Positions 1-6,150 of a DNA stretch of 11,400 bases are shown here, in pieces. The position numbers were made by a program, and so were the translations under genes. The stretch comes from JBGPBY01 sp041481485. GTDB lineage: Bacteria; Acidobacteriota; Terriglobia; 20CM-2-55-15. A model generated the notes under the pieces. It was given only the letters and a program-made list of their open reading frames with translations. It was not told where the DNA came from and ran no database searches. Numbering within the stretch: position 1 is the first letter of the stretch; each line of letters begins with the position of its first letter. The stretch spans positions 1 to 11,400 of the forward strand of contig JBGPBY010000221.1 of NCBI GenBank assembly GCA_041481485.1, read 5' to 3'.

Positions 1-422
1 AGACCCACTTCGTTTGCGGCTCCGCCACCGCCTCTTCCGCCTCCTCCAGCTCCTCCACCACGCGCAGCGCCAGCCTGTGGCCGGACGGGCTGACAAGGAT
101 TTTGATCAAAGTACTCCACCAGCCGCGGCGCAGAATAGGCATCGACGTGCTCCAGCAAGTCGCGATCGGCAACATGGATCTGGTCTTTGCCAATAACCGT
201 CGGCACGGGAATCACTATGGCAAATTCCCTGGGGTCGCCGCGAAAGTCATTGGCCATGGTGAGCACGGTGCGGTCGCCGTCCCTCACGAGAACGACCTGC
301 GAGGACTGGTTGAACAGTTTCGTGTCGGCCTTAGCTACGTAAAAGCCGCAGAACCCGAGCAACGCTGTTCCCGACCACACGATCGCCGTGATCGCGGCGC
401 AAATCAGGATGAGCCGTCTCAT
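1..422 (-). CDS. DUF2330 family secreted protein, partial (C-terminus off the left edge)
   Basis: About 140 codons are visible, reading leftwards from an ATG at 422. The start is supported by a perfect Shine-Dalgarno AAGGAGGT six bases upstream. The protein begins MRRLILICAAITAIVWSG, a basic n-region plus a hydrophobic stretch to about residue 24, which looks like a sec signal. The mature part (GFYVAKADTKLFNQ, VVLVRDGDRTVLTMANDF, FAIVIPVPTVI, YSAPRLVEYFDQNPC) matches what I know of DUF2330, a secreted family of unknown function. Residues about 118-136 form a glycine-rich low-complexity linker (GGGAGGGGRGGGG) after a conserved Cys. The gene follows the RnfD-like gene on the same strand and its first 92 bp lie inside that ORF, so the two are probably cotranscribed. 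No function is known. The family call rests on recalled motifs. The window ends inside the gene, so its length cannot be judged. Confidence 0.8.
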   Translation of the reverse strand, partial: MRRLILICAAITAIVWSGTALLGFCGFYVAKADTKLFNQSSQVVLVRDGDRTVLTMANDFRGDPREFAIVIPVPTVIGKDQIHVADRDLLEHVDAYSAPRLVEYFDQNPCQPVRPQAGAARGGGAGGGGRGGGGAANEVG

Positions 423-1287
423 GAGAAAGACCTCCTTGAAAGACAATCGATTTCGATAAACGCCTTCCGATGGAAGGGTGCGACCATTCGTATCGCGTAC
501 CGGGAAGAATCCAATCCATGACAGGAATGAGGATCGACCAGAATGCCAGCGACCATAGGAGCCCGTTGGTCCGAAACATCCGGAATTGGATGTACCAGGC
601 GCCCCAGGCCACGAGAGCAGCGAAGAGAATGCGGCCGAAACGAGAGTTCGGCGTGGTGCGCGGGTCGGAAATCATGAAGAACGTGAACAGCAGCAGCGCG
701 CCGCTTTGGAGCCGATGCACCGGAATGGTCATCGGTTCGCCCAGCCAGATCGAACGTCCGAACACCAATGCCATGTAGCAGAGAATAAATGCGATTGTCA
801 CATCGCTGCGCGCCGCTCGATTGACGACCAGACCGCCGAGACACGCCATCAGAAATCCGAAAAATGCCACGTTCCCCCACTGGCCCGGCGACACCCAGAT
901 GTTTCCGGTCAGCAACAACGCTGCAACGATGCCGAAATTCGTGGGATTGAAAAGGTGCTTTCCCTTCAGTCGAAGCACAAACTTGCTGGAAATGGTGATC
1001 ACCGCAACCAGCACGGCAAGAGCGATGGAGTTGGTCCGGAGGAGCAAACACAGGGAAAGAGCAGAAATCAGGGCGCTTCGCGCGTCAACTTTCTGGATTT
1101 TCCAGATACGGACGCAGCCCCACTGCGCCAGGAGACACACCAGCAAGAGCAACCCGGCCCGCGGCAGCGTAATTTCGAAATCCAGCCAGAACAGGCCATA
1201 GACCAGCAGCCCACCCAGCACCGCAATCTGATAGTGCCGCGGGTCGCGGATCAGGCTCTCCAATGTGAGGGGGACTTCCGCCTTCAT
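331..1287 (-). CDS. RnfD/NqrB-like integral membrane protein (NQR2/RnfD/RnfE family)
   Basis: This is a 318-residue polytopic membrane protein with about nine or ten hydrophobic segments (roughly residues 20-36, 42-60, 70-84, 86-103, 115-131, 138-155, 161-178, 195-206, 218-233 and 241-260). The motifs KHLFNPTNFGI (110-120), SPGQWG (133-138) and FFMISDPRTTP (203-213) are typical of the NQR2/RnfD/RnfE family, the membrane subunits that carry flavin in Rnf and Na+-NQR. The Ser/Asp-Gly-Ala-Thr flavinylation motif of classical RnfD/NqrB is not visible, and no other rnf or nqr genes are adjacent. A full Rnf role is therefore doubtful; a stand-alone redox or membrane partner of the DUF2330 protein is possible (inference). 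The start ATG has AAGGAG three bases upstream. Beyond about residue 288 the ORF reads through the first 92 bp of the DUF2330 gene and gives an Arg/His-rich, non-family tail, so the true or ancestral C-terminus may lie near 420-450. Confidence 0.75.
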   Translation of the reverse strand: MKAEVPLTLESLIRDPRHYQIAVLGGLLVYGLFWLDFEITLPRAGLLLLVCLLAQWGCVRIWKIQKVDARSALISALSLCLLLRTNSIALAVLVAVITISSKFVLRLKGKHLFNPTNFGIVAALLLTGNIWVSPGQWGNVAFFGFLMACLGGLVVNRAARSDVTIAFILCYMALVFGRSIWLGEPMTIPVHRLQSGALLLFTFFMISDPRTTPNSRFGRILFAALVAWGAWYIQFRMFRTNGLLWSLAFWSILIPVMDWILPGTRYEWSHPSIGRRLSKSIVFQGGLSHETAHPDLRRDHGDRVVGNSVARVLRLLRS

Positions 1288-1302
1288 GTACTCCTTCTAA
1301 AG

Positions 1303-1328
1303 AGAAGACTCTACACGCAGAGTTTTCT
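1303..1328. other. Inverted repeat in the 5' leader of the RnfD-like gene
   Basis: AGAAGACTCT, a six-base loop (ACACGC) and AGAGTTTTCT form a 10-bp stem with one G:T pair. It lies 16 bases upstream of the RnfD-like start codon, immediately before its Shine-Dalgarno, so it would be in the mRNA leader if transcription starts from the candidate promoter at 1368-1396. It could affect translation, but nothing else supports a role. Confidence 0.3.
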
Positions 1329-1367
1329 TAGAAAGAATTTAATTTTTCGAAATTTTGCAGACTATCG

Positions 1368-1396
1368 ATTCTTAACGCTGGCCGGTAGTGGGTCAA
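1368..1396 (-). promoter_or_regulatory. Candidate sigma70-type promoter for the RnfD-like/DUF2330 genes
   Basis: On the minus strand, TTGACC (1396-1391) is followed after 17 bases by AAGAAT (1373-1368). These match the -35 consensus at 5 of 6 and the -10 consensus at 4 of 6 positions. The leader would be about 75 nt. The -35 lies inside the perfect palindrome at 1386-1408, so a protein bound there would cover it. Confidence 0.4.
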
Positions 1397-1408
1397 TTTG
1401 ACCCACTA
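1386..1408. promoter_or_regulatory. Perfect 23-bp palindrome, probable operator between divergent promoters
   Basis: Two 11-base arms, TAGTGGGTCAA and TTGACCCACTA, flank a single central T. The palindrome ends two bases before the -35 of the plus-strand permease promoter and contains the -35 of the candidate minus-strand promoter. This geometry fits a dimeric repressor or activator controlling both directions. As RNA it could form a 10-bp stem with a 3-nt loop. A T6 run follows a few bases later, so a small terminator is an alternative, but no gene end precedes it on the plus strand. Confidence 0.5.
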
Positions 1409-1410
1409 GA

Positions 1411-1441
1411 TTGAACTTTTTTCGACTTTCCTCGTTATACT
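1411..1441 (+). promoter_or_regulatory. Promoter of the tandem permease genes
   Basis: TTGAAC (1411-1416) and TTATAC (1435-1440) are 18 bases apart. The overlapping hexamer TATACT (1436-1441) is an even better -10 with a 19-base spacer. Transcription would start at about 1447-1451, only a few bases before the ATG at 1452, and no Shine-Dalgarno is visible. The mRNA may therefore be leaderless or nearly so. Confidence 0.5.
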
Positions 1442-1451
1442 TTCCAGTGGC

Positions 1452-2696
1452 ATGAGAGAGACGTTCTTTTTCTTCTCCAACGCGGCGCTTATTGCTCTGC
1501 GATCGATTTACGCGCAGAAGATGCGGGCATTTCTCACCCTCATCGGCATCATTATCGGTGTCTCTTCAGTGGTCGTCGTCGGGGCTTCGATCAGCGGATT
1601 CAATGAGTACATTCTGGTTACGGTTTCCCGAATTCTGGGCGTCAACCACTTCATGATGAATCGATTTGCGCATCAGGGGGAATGGTCCGATGACGAATGG
1701 GATCGCGCGTCCAAGCGCAACAAGGAGTTTCGCATCGCCGATTACGAGTGGCTGGCAGCGAATTGTGTCAGGTGTAAGGAAGTCGGCGCCTCGGTCAATT
1801 CCAATGTCGACCTGAACTTCGAGGGCAAAGAGCTGTTCGGAACCGGGATCAATGGCGTCACGGCCAACATGGGTGACATCGAAGGCAAAACGATCGCCAT
1901 CGGGCGATTTCTTGCGCCGCACGAGATCGACCGCGCCATGCCGGTCGCCGTTATTGGCGGAGACGTTCGAAACAAATTCTTTGAAGGGGTCGACCCGCTG
2001 GGGAAGACGCTGAAAATCGGCAATATGCCCGTCACCATCGTGGGAGTCGAAGAGATGCGCGGGCCGTTTCTCGGCCAGTCCATCGACAACCACATCTATA
2101 TCCCCATAACGACTTTCGGTAAAATTTTTGGCCGCGACTGGGACATCGAGTTGCATGGCAACGCCGTTTCAAGGGAAGCATTGAACGTTGCCATAGAAGA
2201 TGCCCGTGTCATCATGCGAAATCACCACAAGCTGAAAGGCAACGAAGAGGACGATTTCGGCATTGTCAACACCGATGCTCTGAACGGTCAGGTCGATCGA
2301 TTTACGGGAGCAATCGCGCTGGTCGTCACCCCGGTGACGTTGCTCTCCCTCGTTGTCGGCGGCATCGTTGTGATGAACATCATGCTCGTATCCGTGACCG
2401 AGCGAACGTTTGAAATCGGTCTCCGCAAGGCAGTCGGCGCGCTTAAACGGCAAATTCTGCTGCAATTCCTGATCGAGTCTTCCCTGCTCACCGCAGTTGG
2501 CGGAGTGATTGGACTGATTGTTGCCGCAGTCATCTCCTGGATTGTGCGCACGTCCACTCCAATTCCAATGACCATTACAGTGGGTTATATCGCTCTGGCT
2601 CTGATTGTCTCAGGCGGGATCGGTATGATCGCCGGCATCTACCCTGCATGGAAGGCGTCGCGTCTGGATCCGATTGTCGCCATGGCGAAGAACTGA
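1452..2696 (+). CDS. MacB/FtsX-type ABC transporter permease (first of a tandem pair)
   Basis: This 414-residue protein has the layout of MacB-family permeases. TM1 lies at about 26-48 (FLTLIGIIIGVSSVVVVG) and a large periplasmic MacB_PCD-like domain at about 50-280. The C-terminal FtsX domain has three helices at about 286-314, 336-365 and 376-399. Hallmarks are MNIMLVSVTERTFEIGLRKAVGA (starting at residue 308) and YPAWKASRLDPI near the end. Such permeases form dimers with a cytoplasmic ATPase and usually work with an HlyD-type adaptor and a TolC-type channel as mechanotransmission machines for export or lipoprotein traffic. No ATP-binding domain is fused to this protein and none is encoded nearby. 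An unusual CVRC pair (Cys105, Cys108) sits in the periplasmic domain. The substrate is unknown. The second permease starts three bases after the stop, so the two are one operon and probably a heterodimer. Confidence 0.88.
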   Translation: MRETFFFFSNAALIALRSIYAQKMRAFLTLIGIIIGVSSVVVVGASISGFNEYILVTVSRILGVNHFMMNRFAHQGEWSDDEWDRASKRNKEFRIADYEWLAANCVRCKEVGASVNSNVDLNFEGKELFGTGINGVTANMGDIEGKTIAIGRFLAPHEIDRAMPVAVIGGDVRNKFFEGVDPLGKTLKIGNMPVTIVGVEEMRGPFLGQSIDNHIYIPITTFGKIFGRDWDIELHGNAVSREALNVAIEDARVIMRNHHKLKGNEEDDFGIVNTDALNGQVDRFTGAIALVVTPVTLLSLVVGGIVVMNIMLVSVTERTFEIGLRKAVGALKRQILLQFLIESSLLTAVGGVIGLIVAAVISWIVRTSTPIPMTITVGYIALALIVSGGIGMIAGIYPAWKASRLDPIVAMAKN

Positions 2697-2699
2697 ATC

Positions 2700-3953
2700 A
2701 TGAGTCTTGCACGATGGTTCCCCATTGAGATTGTCCGCATGGCGCTGGGCGCTTTGCGCGCAAACAAATTCCGAAGCGGGCTCACCGTACTCGGCATTGT
2801 CGTGGGAGTGATGACAGTCGTGGCCGTGGCGTCGATCCTTTCCGGATTGCGGTCGAGCATCACGTCCATGATCGAGGAATATGGCACCAATAACATTTAT
2901 GCTTTCCATCTATCAACGGGACCTCGTCTGGGAAACCGTGACCGGAGCGAGTTTCAGCGCAAACCCCTGACGCCGGAAGATGGGGAAGCCATCCGCACGC
3001 AGGTGCGGTCGGTCGAGGAACTCGCCAATGTGCTGTTTCTTTGGCGGCTGGACAATACCCTCCGTTATCGCGGCGAAAAGTACCGGCGGGGACAAATGTC
3101 GGGTGTCTCCGCGCCGTATGCCTCAGTCACCAACGTCGAAGTCGCGCAAGGGCGCTTCATCACCGAAGCCGACGATCAACATCGGCGCGACGTCATGGTC
3201 ATCGGCCCTAACGTGGCAAAGGCGCTATTTCCCAATGTGACAGATGTCGTCGGTTCGTTCGTCGACCTGGTGGGCCGCCCTTTCGAAATTGTGGGAGTAA
3301 TGGAAAAACGCCGGAATACCTTCTTTGGTGAAAGCGAAGAAGACAACGCCATCTTCATACCGTTTGGCACGGGCCGCAAACTGTCCCCGGATTCGACAGA
3401 TATGATGCTGCAGATGCGTGCCCGAACGGGCACTCTTGGCATCACTCTCAACCAAGTGGAAGCGGTATTGCGGCATCAGCGCGGATTGAAATTCAACCAG
3501 GCCGACGATTTCGATCTCCAGACCGCAAACCGTATCATCGAACAATTCGACAGCATCACGATGTATGTCGGCTTGTTTGCCATCGCGATCTCGGCTGTAG
3601 GCCTGTTGGTTGGCGGTATCGGTGTGATGAACATCATGCTGGTCAGCGTCACCGAGCGCACTCGCGAGATCGGCATCCGGAAAGCAATTGGCGCGCGCAA
3701 GGTGGATATCGTACGGCAGTTTTTGTTTGAAGCCATGACACTGACGTTCCTTGGCGGGCTCCTGGGAACAGTCGTGGCCATTGTCGTCAGCTACGTCATC
3801 ATGTTTTTCCTGCCTCAACTCCCTGCTTCGGTTCCCGCGTGGGCAGTGATCAGCGGCCTGGCTGTTTCAACCGGAATCGGGTTGATCTTCGGCGTCTGGC
3901 CTGCCCGAAAAGCTGCCAATCTGGATCCTATTGAATGCCTGCGTTATGAATGA
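2700..3953 (+). CDS. MacB/FtsX-type ABC transporter permease (second of a tandem pair)
   Basis: This 417-residue protein is a paralogue of the preceding gene with the same architecture. TM1 is at about 25-49 (GLTVLGIVVGVMTVVAVASILSG), the periplasmic domain at about 50-285, and three C-terminal helices lie at about 289-317, 340-370 and 380-401. The FtsX signature GGIGVMNIMLVSVTERTREIGIRKAIGA (from about residue 305) is closer to consensus than in the first permease. It ends with VWPARKAANLDPIECLRYE, the usual MacB-type tail. The start lies three bases after the upstream stop without a clear Shine-Dalgarno, so translation is probably coupled. As with its partner, no ATPase domain is present. 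Together they are likely the two membrane halves of one transporter whose ATPase is encoded elsewhere or shared (inference). Confidence 0.9.
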   Translation: MSLARWFPIEIVRMALGALRANKFRSGLTVLGIVVGVMTVVAVASILSGLRSSITSMIEEYGTNNIYAFHLSTGPRLGNRDRSEFQRKPLTPEDGEAIRTQVRSVEELANVLFLWRLDNTLRYRGEKYRRGQMSGVSAPYASVTNVEVAQGRFITEADDQHRRDVMVIGPNVAKALFPNVTDVVGSFVDLVGRPFEIVGVMEKRRNTFFGESEEDNAIFIPFGTGRKLSPDSTDMMLQMRARTGTLGITLNQVEAVLRHQRGLKFNQADDFDLQTANRIIEQFDSITMYVGLFAIAISAVGLLVGGIGVMNIMLVSVTERTREIGIRKAIGARKVDIVRQFLFEAMTLTFLGGLLGTVVAIVVSYVIMFFLPQLPASVPAWAVISGLAVSTGIGLIFGVWPARKAANLDPIECLRYE

Positions 3954-4017
3954 ACCGCGTCAATGTATTTTGCCGGCGCAGATGATGCGTGCATAATCGC
4001 TGCAGCAAGATCCTCCC

Positions 4018-4037
4018 TATACTTCAATCTCGAAGGA
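4018..4037 (+). promoter_or_regulatory. -10 box and ribosome-binding site of the small membrane protein gene
   Basis: TATACT at 4018-4023 is a good -10, but no convincing -35 lies 16-19 bases upstream. A strong Shine-Dalgarno (GAAGGAG, 4033-4039) precedes the ATG at 4045 by about five bases. The 91-bp gap after the permease stop and this independent start suggest its own transcription, although read-through from the permeases is possible. Confidence 0.35.
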
Positions 4038-4044
4038 GTAACTC

Positions 4045-4446
4045 ATGGAGCAACACGTCAAGACGATCGCCATTCTCAATATTATCCTTGCCGGGCTGGG
4101 CATTCTTGGAAGCCTCGTGATACTGCTGTTGTTTGGCGGTGTTGCCGGAGTCATTATTCATGACAACGATCCGGATGCGGCATCCGTCGCTGCGATGATG
4201 GGAGCCATCGGAGGAATCGTTGCCATTGTGCTCGCCATTTTTTCGGTGCCAACATTGATTGGCGGCATCGGGCTTCTCAAGTTCAAAGAATGGGCCAGAA
4301 TTCTGATAATTGTGATGTCGGCGATTAATCTCATCCATATTCCTTTGGGCACCGCTCTCGGCATCTATGGGATCTGGGCACTCACCAAGGATGAAACTCG
4401 AGTTCTGTTTAGAACACAGAGTGTCGGCGCCCCAGCAGTGTCCTGA
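4045..4446 (+). CDS. Small integral membrane protein of unknown function
   Basis: The protein is 133 residues with hydrophobic stretches at about 8-38, 48-78 and 84-112. The last could be two short helices around Pro100, giving three or four membrane passes. A short acidic loop HDNDPD (39-44) separates the first two. The segment GGIGLLKFKEWARILIIVMSAINLIHIPLGTALGIYGIWAL is typical of a widespread family of small bacterial membrane proteins without known function. The start is well supported by GAAGGAG five bases upstream. There is no catalytic or binding motif. It follows the permease pair on the same strand but with its own -10 box, so a link to the transporter is only positional. The stop lies just before a palindromic repeat element that may end its transcript. 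Confidence 0.75.
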   Translation: MEQHVKTIAILNIILAGLGILGSLVILLLFGGVAGVIIHDNDPDAASVAAMMGAIGGIVAIVLAIFSVPTLIGGIGLLKFKEWARILIIVMSAINLIHIPLGTALGIYGIWALTKDETRVLFRTQSVGAPAVS

Positions 4447-4469
4447 TAAGACTTTTCCGGGATCGCAAA

Positions 4470-4549
4470 TGTAGGGGCGGTCTATGACCGCCCGCAATCT
4501 GTAGGATCGCATGCCTCAAAATTGTGGGCGGTCATAGACCGCCCCTACA
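4470..4549. repeat. Nested palindromic repeat element, copy 1 (complete, about 80 bp)
   Basis: Two 24-base arms, 4470-4493 and 4526-4549, are perfect reverse complements of each other, separated by a 32-base spacer. Each arm is itself a hairpin: GGGCGGTC, loop TAT, GACCGCCC. Similarity to the other copies continues outside the arms on the right to about 4566. The element fills the convergent gap between the small membrane protein gene and the anti-sigma gene. It has no open reading frame. It resembles REP/BIME-type or MITE-like dispersed elements and could also act as a two-way terminator or mRNA stabiliser, though no T-tract follows the stems. Confidence 0.85.
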
Positions 4550-4582
4550 GTCGGAATCGCATTCCTTCACAGCATCTATGTC

Positions 4583-5458
4583 CTATTTTGGGCCCTTTGA
4601 CTTTTCGATTTTCAGTGTGCCAAGCAATTCACGAATCTGGCCATCGAAGTCGTCAAACGTTATCGGTGCCGGGTTGAGCTTTCTGCCGTTAAGCAGGAAC
4701 GTGGGAGTGGCATTGATTCCGGAATCTCGCGCTTTGGAAGTTTCTTCAAGAATCCTCTGCTCCAGCTCAGAGGAATGGAGCGACTTTTTGAAGATCGCGG
4801 GATCCAGCCCAATCTCCGTGGCCAAGTCCACAAACACATCGCCGGCCTTCGGATTTCGTGACCACCGGTCATGGGACTCCAAAAGCGATCGGTGCATTTC
4901 CCAGAACTTGCCGTGAACTCCGGCAGCTTCGGCAGCCAGCGCGGCGGGCAGCGCATTCGGATGAATGGAGGTCAACGGAAAGTGCCGGAATTCGTAACGG
5001 ATCACGCCCGGGTATTTTTCCAACAGGCGGTCGATCATCAAATGATACCCGTGCGCGTAACATGGCGGGCATTCATAGTCCCCATACTCCACCAACTCTA
5101 TGGGGGCACCGGACTCCCCGCGAACATGAGCCAGAACTTTTGCCGGTCCTGGCTTCAACAATATTCCGGCTGCCACGGCAATTCCGGCAAAAATGACGAT
5201 TGCGGCTACGGCTTTCAAGGCTGCTCTCACGTTGGACCTCCATTTCAGTGCGGCCATCAGCGCCGCTTTTGTTACAAGACCGTCATGGACAGGAACCGGG
5301 ATGCTGCCCAGCTCAAGCCAAAATTTTTGAAACTGTTCGAACTCATAACGACAGCTACTGCATTGCATCAGATGTTCACGGAGTTCGGACTCATCCGATT
5401 GACCGTGATCTTCGTCGAGATTGTCCGCAATGCGGGAAATGGCGTCTTCACATCGCAT
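4583..5458 (-). CDS. Membrane anti-sigma factor fused to a periplasmic DsbA-like thioredoxin domain
   Basis: The protein is 291 residues from the chosen ATG. The open frame extends 21 codons further, to 5521, but those lie inside the sigma gene, and MRCEDAISRIADNLDE is the normal start of a zinc-finger anti-sigma domain. Residues 3-50 form the cytoplasmic ZAS/zf-HC2 domain with Cys3, His29, Cys33 and Cys36 (HLMQCSSC). A transmembrane helix lies at about 80-101. The rest (about 105-282) is a DsbA/Thioredoxin_4-like domain outside the membrane, with active site CPPC (130-133) in VEYGDYECPPC and the cis-proline region INATPTFLLNG (Pro252). The start overlaps the ECF sigma stop by 11 bp, so the two are translationally coupled and probably partners. 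The inferred role is to hold the sigma factor at the membrane and release it according to periplasmic thiol/disulfide state. An alternative is an ordinary disulfide oxidoreductase that merely carries a regulatory domain. Confidence 0.85.
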   Translation of the reverse strand: MRCEDAISRIADNLDEDHGQSDESELREHLMQCSSCRYEFEQFQKFWLELGSIPVPVHDGLVTKAALMAALKWRSNVRAALKAVAAIVIFAGIAVAAGILLKPGPAKVLAHVRGESGAPIELVEYGDYECPPCYAHGYHLMIDRLLEKYPGVIRYEFRHFPLTSIHPNALPAALAAEAAGVHGKFWEMHRSLLESHDRWSRNPKAGDVFVDLATEIGLDPAIFKKSLHSSELEQRILEETSKARDSGINATPTFLLNGRKLNPAPITFDDFDGQIRELLGTLKIEKSKGPK

Positions 5459-6005
5459 GTGTTCGTTCACCTGCCAGGCTGAGAGCGATATCGCGTAACT
5501 CCACAATCGCGCGATGGACACGGACCTTTACGATGCTTGCCTCTATGCCCAGGAGCGCTCCAATTTCGCTGTACTTCATTTGTTGAAAGCGCGCCAGAAC
5601 CAGAAGCTCTCGTTTATCCTCGGGCAGCCGTAAGAGCGCCTTCTGGAGAAGGACATTCTGTTCGGCGTCTTCGAGACACCGGTCGGGTCCATCCTGTGGA
5701 GACCGGAGCGTGGGAACTTGCGTTGACGATTGTTCTTCACGGTGCCTTTTGAACCGATCGATCCGGGCCGTTCGTGCGATCTGGTACATCCACGCTCTGA
5801 ACTGGCTGTCGTGCCGAAAGCTGCGCCGGTACTTGAGCATCCGCAGGAAAACGTCCTGAACGAGATCTTCACTCGATGCAGCATCGCCGCTTAGCCGGTA
5901 AAAGTAATTGAATAAGCTTTGCTGGTGACGATCGAACAGGGATCCGAATTTTTCGAGATCGCCATTTCGAACCGCCGACATCAGCTCCCAATCTGTTGGC
6001 TCCAT
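5448..6005 (-). CDS. ECF-family RNA polymerase sigma factor
   Basis: The protein is 185 residues from the ATG at 6005. A GTG at 6008 is one codon longer, but GGAG (6013-6010) is four bases from the ATG and only one from the GTG, so ATG is preferred. Region 2 spans about 20-88, with EDLVQDVFLRMLKYRRSFR (region 2.2 core-binding type) and FRAWMYQIARTARIDRFKRHR (regions 2.3-2.4, -10 recognition). Region 4 spans about 118-172, with LLRLPEDKRELLVLARFQQMKYSEIGALLGI and the helix-turn-helix ending in VKVRVHRA (-35 recognition). There is no extra C-terminal domain, and the length is normal for the family. The 3' end overlaps the anti-sigma gene by 11 bp. An ECF-type promoter is placed just upstream, so it very likely transcribes its own operon. 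Its other targets cannot be seen here. Confidence 0.93.
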   Translation of the reverse strand: MEPTDWELMSAVRNGDLEKFGSLFDRHQQSLFNYFYRLSGDAASSEDLVQDVFLRMLKYRRSFRHDSQFRAWMYQIARTARIDRFKRHREEQSSTQVPTLRSPQDGPDRCLEDAEQNVLLQKALLRLPEDKRELLVLARFQQMKYSEIGALLGIEASIVKVRVHRAIVELRDIALSLAGERTHAM

Positions 6006-6020
6006 CACACTCCGGAAGTG

Positions 6021-6048
6021 AAGACTTTCTGGTGGCGAAAAGGTTACA
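6021..6048 (-). promoter_or_regulatory. ECF-type autoregulatory promoter of the sigma/anti-sigma operon
   Basis: On the minus strand TGTAACC (6048-6042) is followed by AGTCTT (6026-6021) with 16 bases between AAC and AGTC. This is the geometry of ECF promoters (an AAC-containing -35, about 16-17 bases, then a CGTC-like -10). Transcription would start near 6014, leaving a leader of only about 9 nt that carries the GGAG ribosome-binding site. Autoregulation is the norm for ECF operons. The assignment to this particular sigma factor is inferred from position. Confidence 0.6.
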
Positions 6049-6150
6049 GGGAATCAAAGAAATTGGAATTTTAGCCATAATACCTGGCCCTCCAAAACCT
6101 TCGAACTCTAGCAGGATCGACAGAACCTGCTGCCGTGCTACGTTCGTTGC

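Noticed and set aside
586..1401. Plus-strand open frame of 271 codons opposite the RnfD-like gene
   Set aside because: Its translation is Gln/Arg/His-rich without domain character, and the minus strand encodes a clear polytopic membrane family over the same bases.
1386..1426. The 23-bp palindrome plus T-run as an intrinsic terminator
   Set aside because: No plus-strand gene ends upstream of it, and the T-run coincides with the spacer of the permease promoter.
6123..6140. A plus-strand ECF-like promoter (GAACC...CGTT) before the DUF2252 gene
   Set aside because: The gap between AAC and CGTT is 14 bases against 16 in the well-formed autopromoter on the other strand, so it is too weak to list as a feature.
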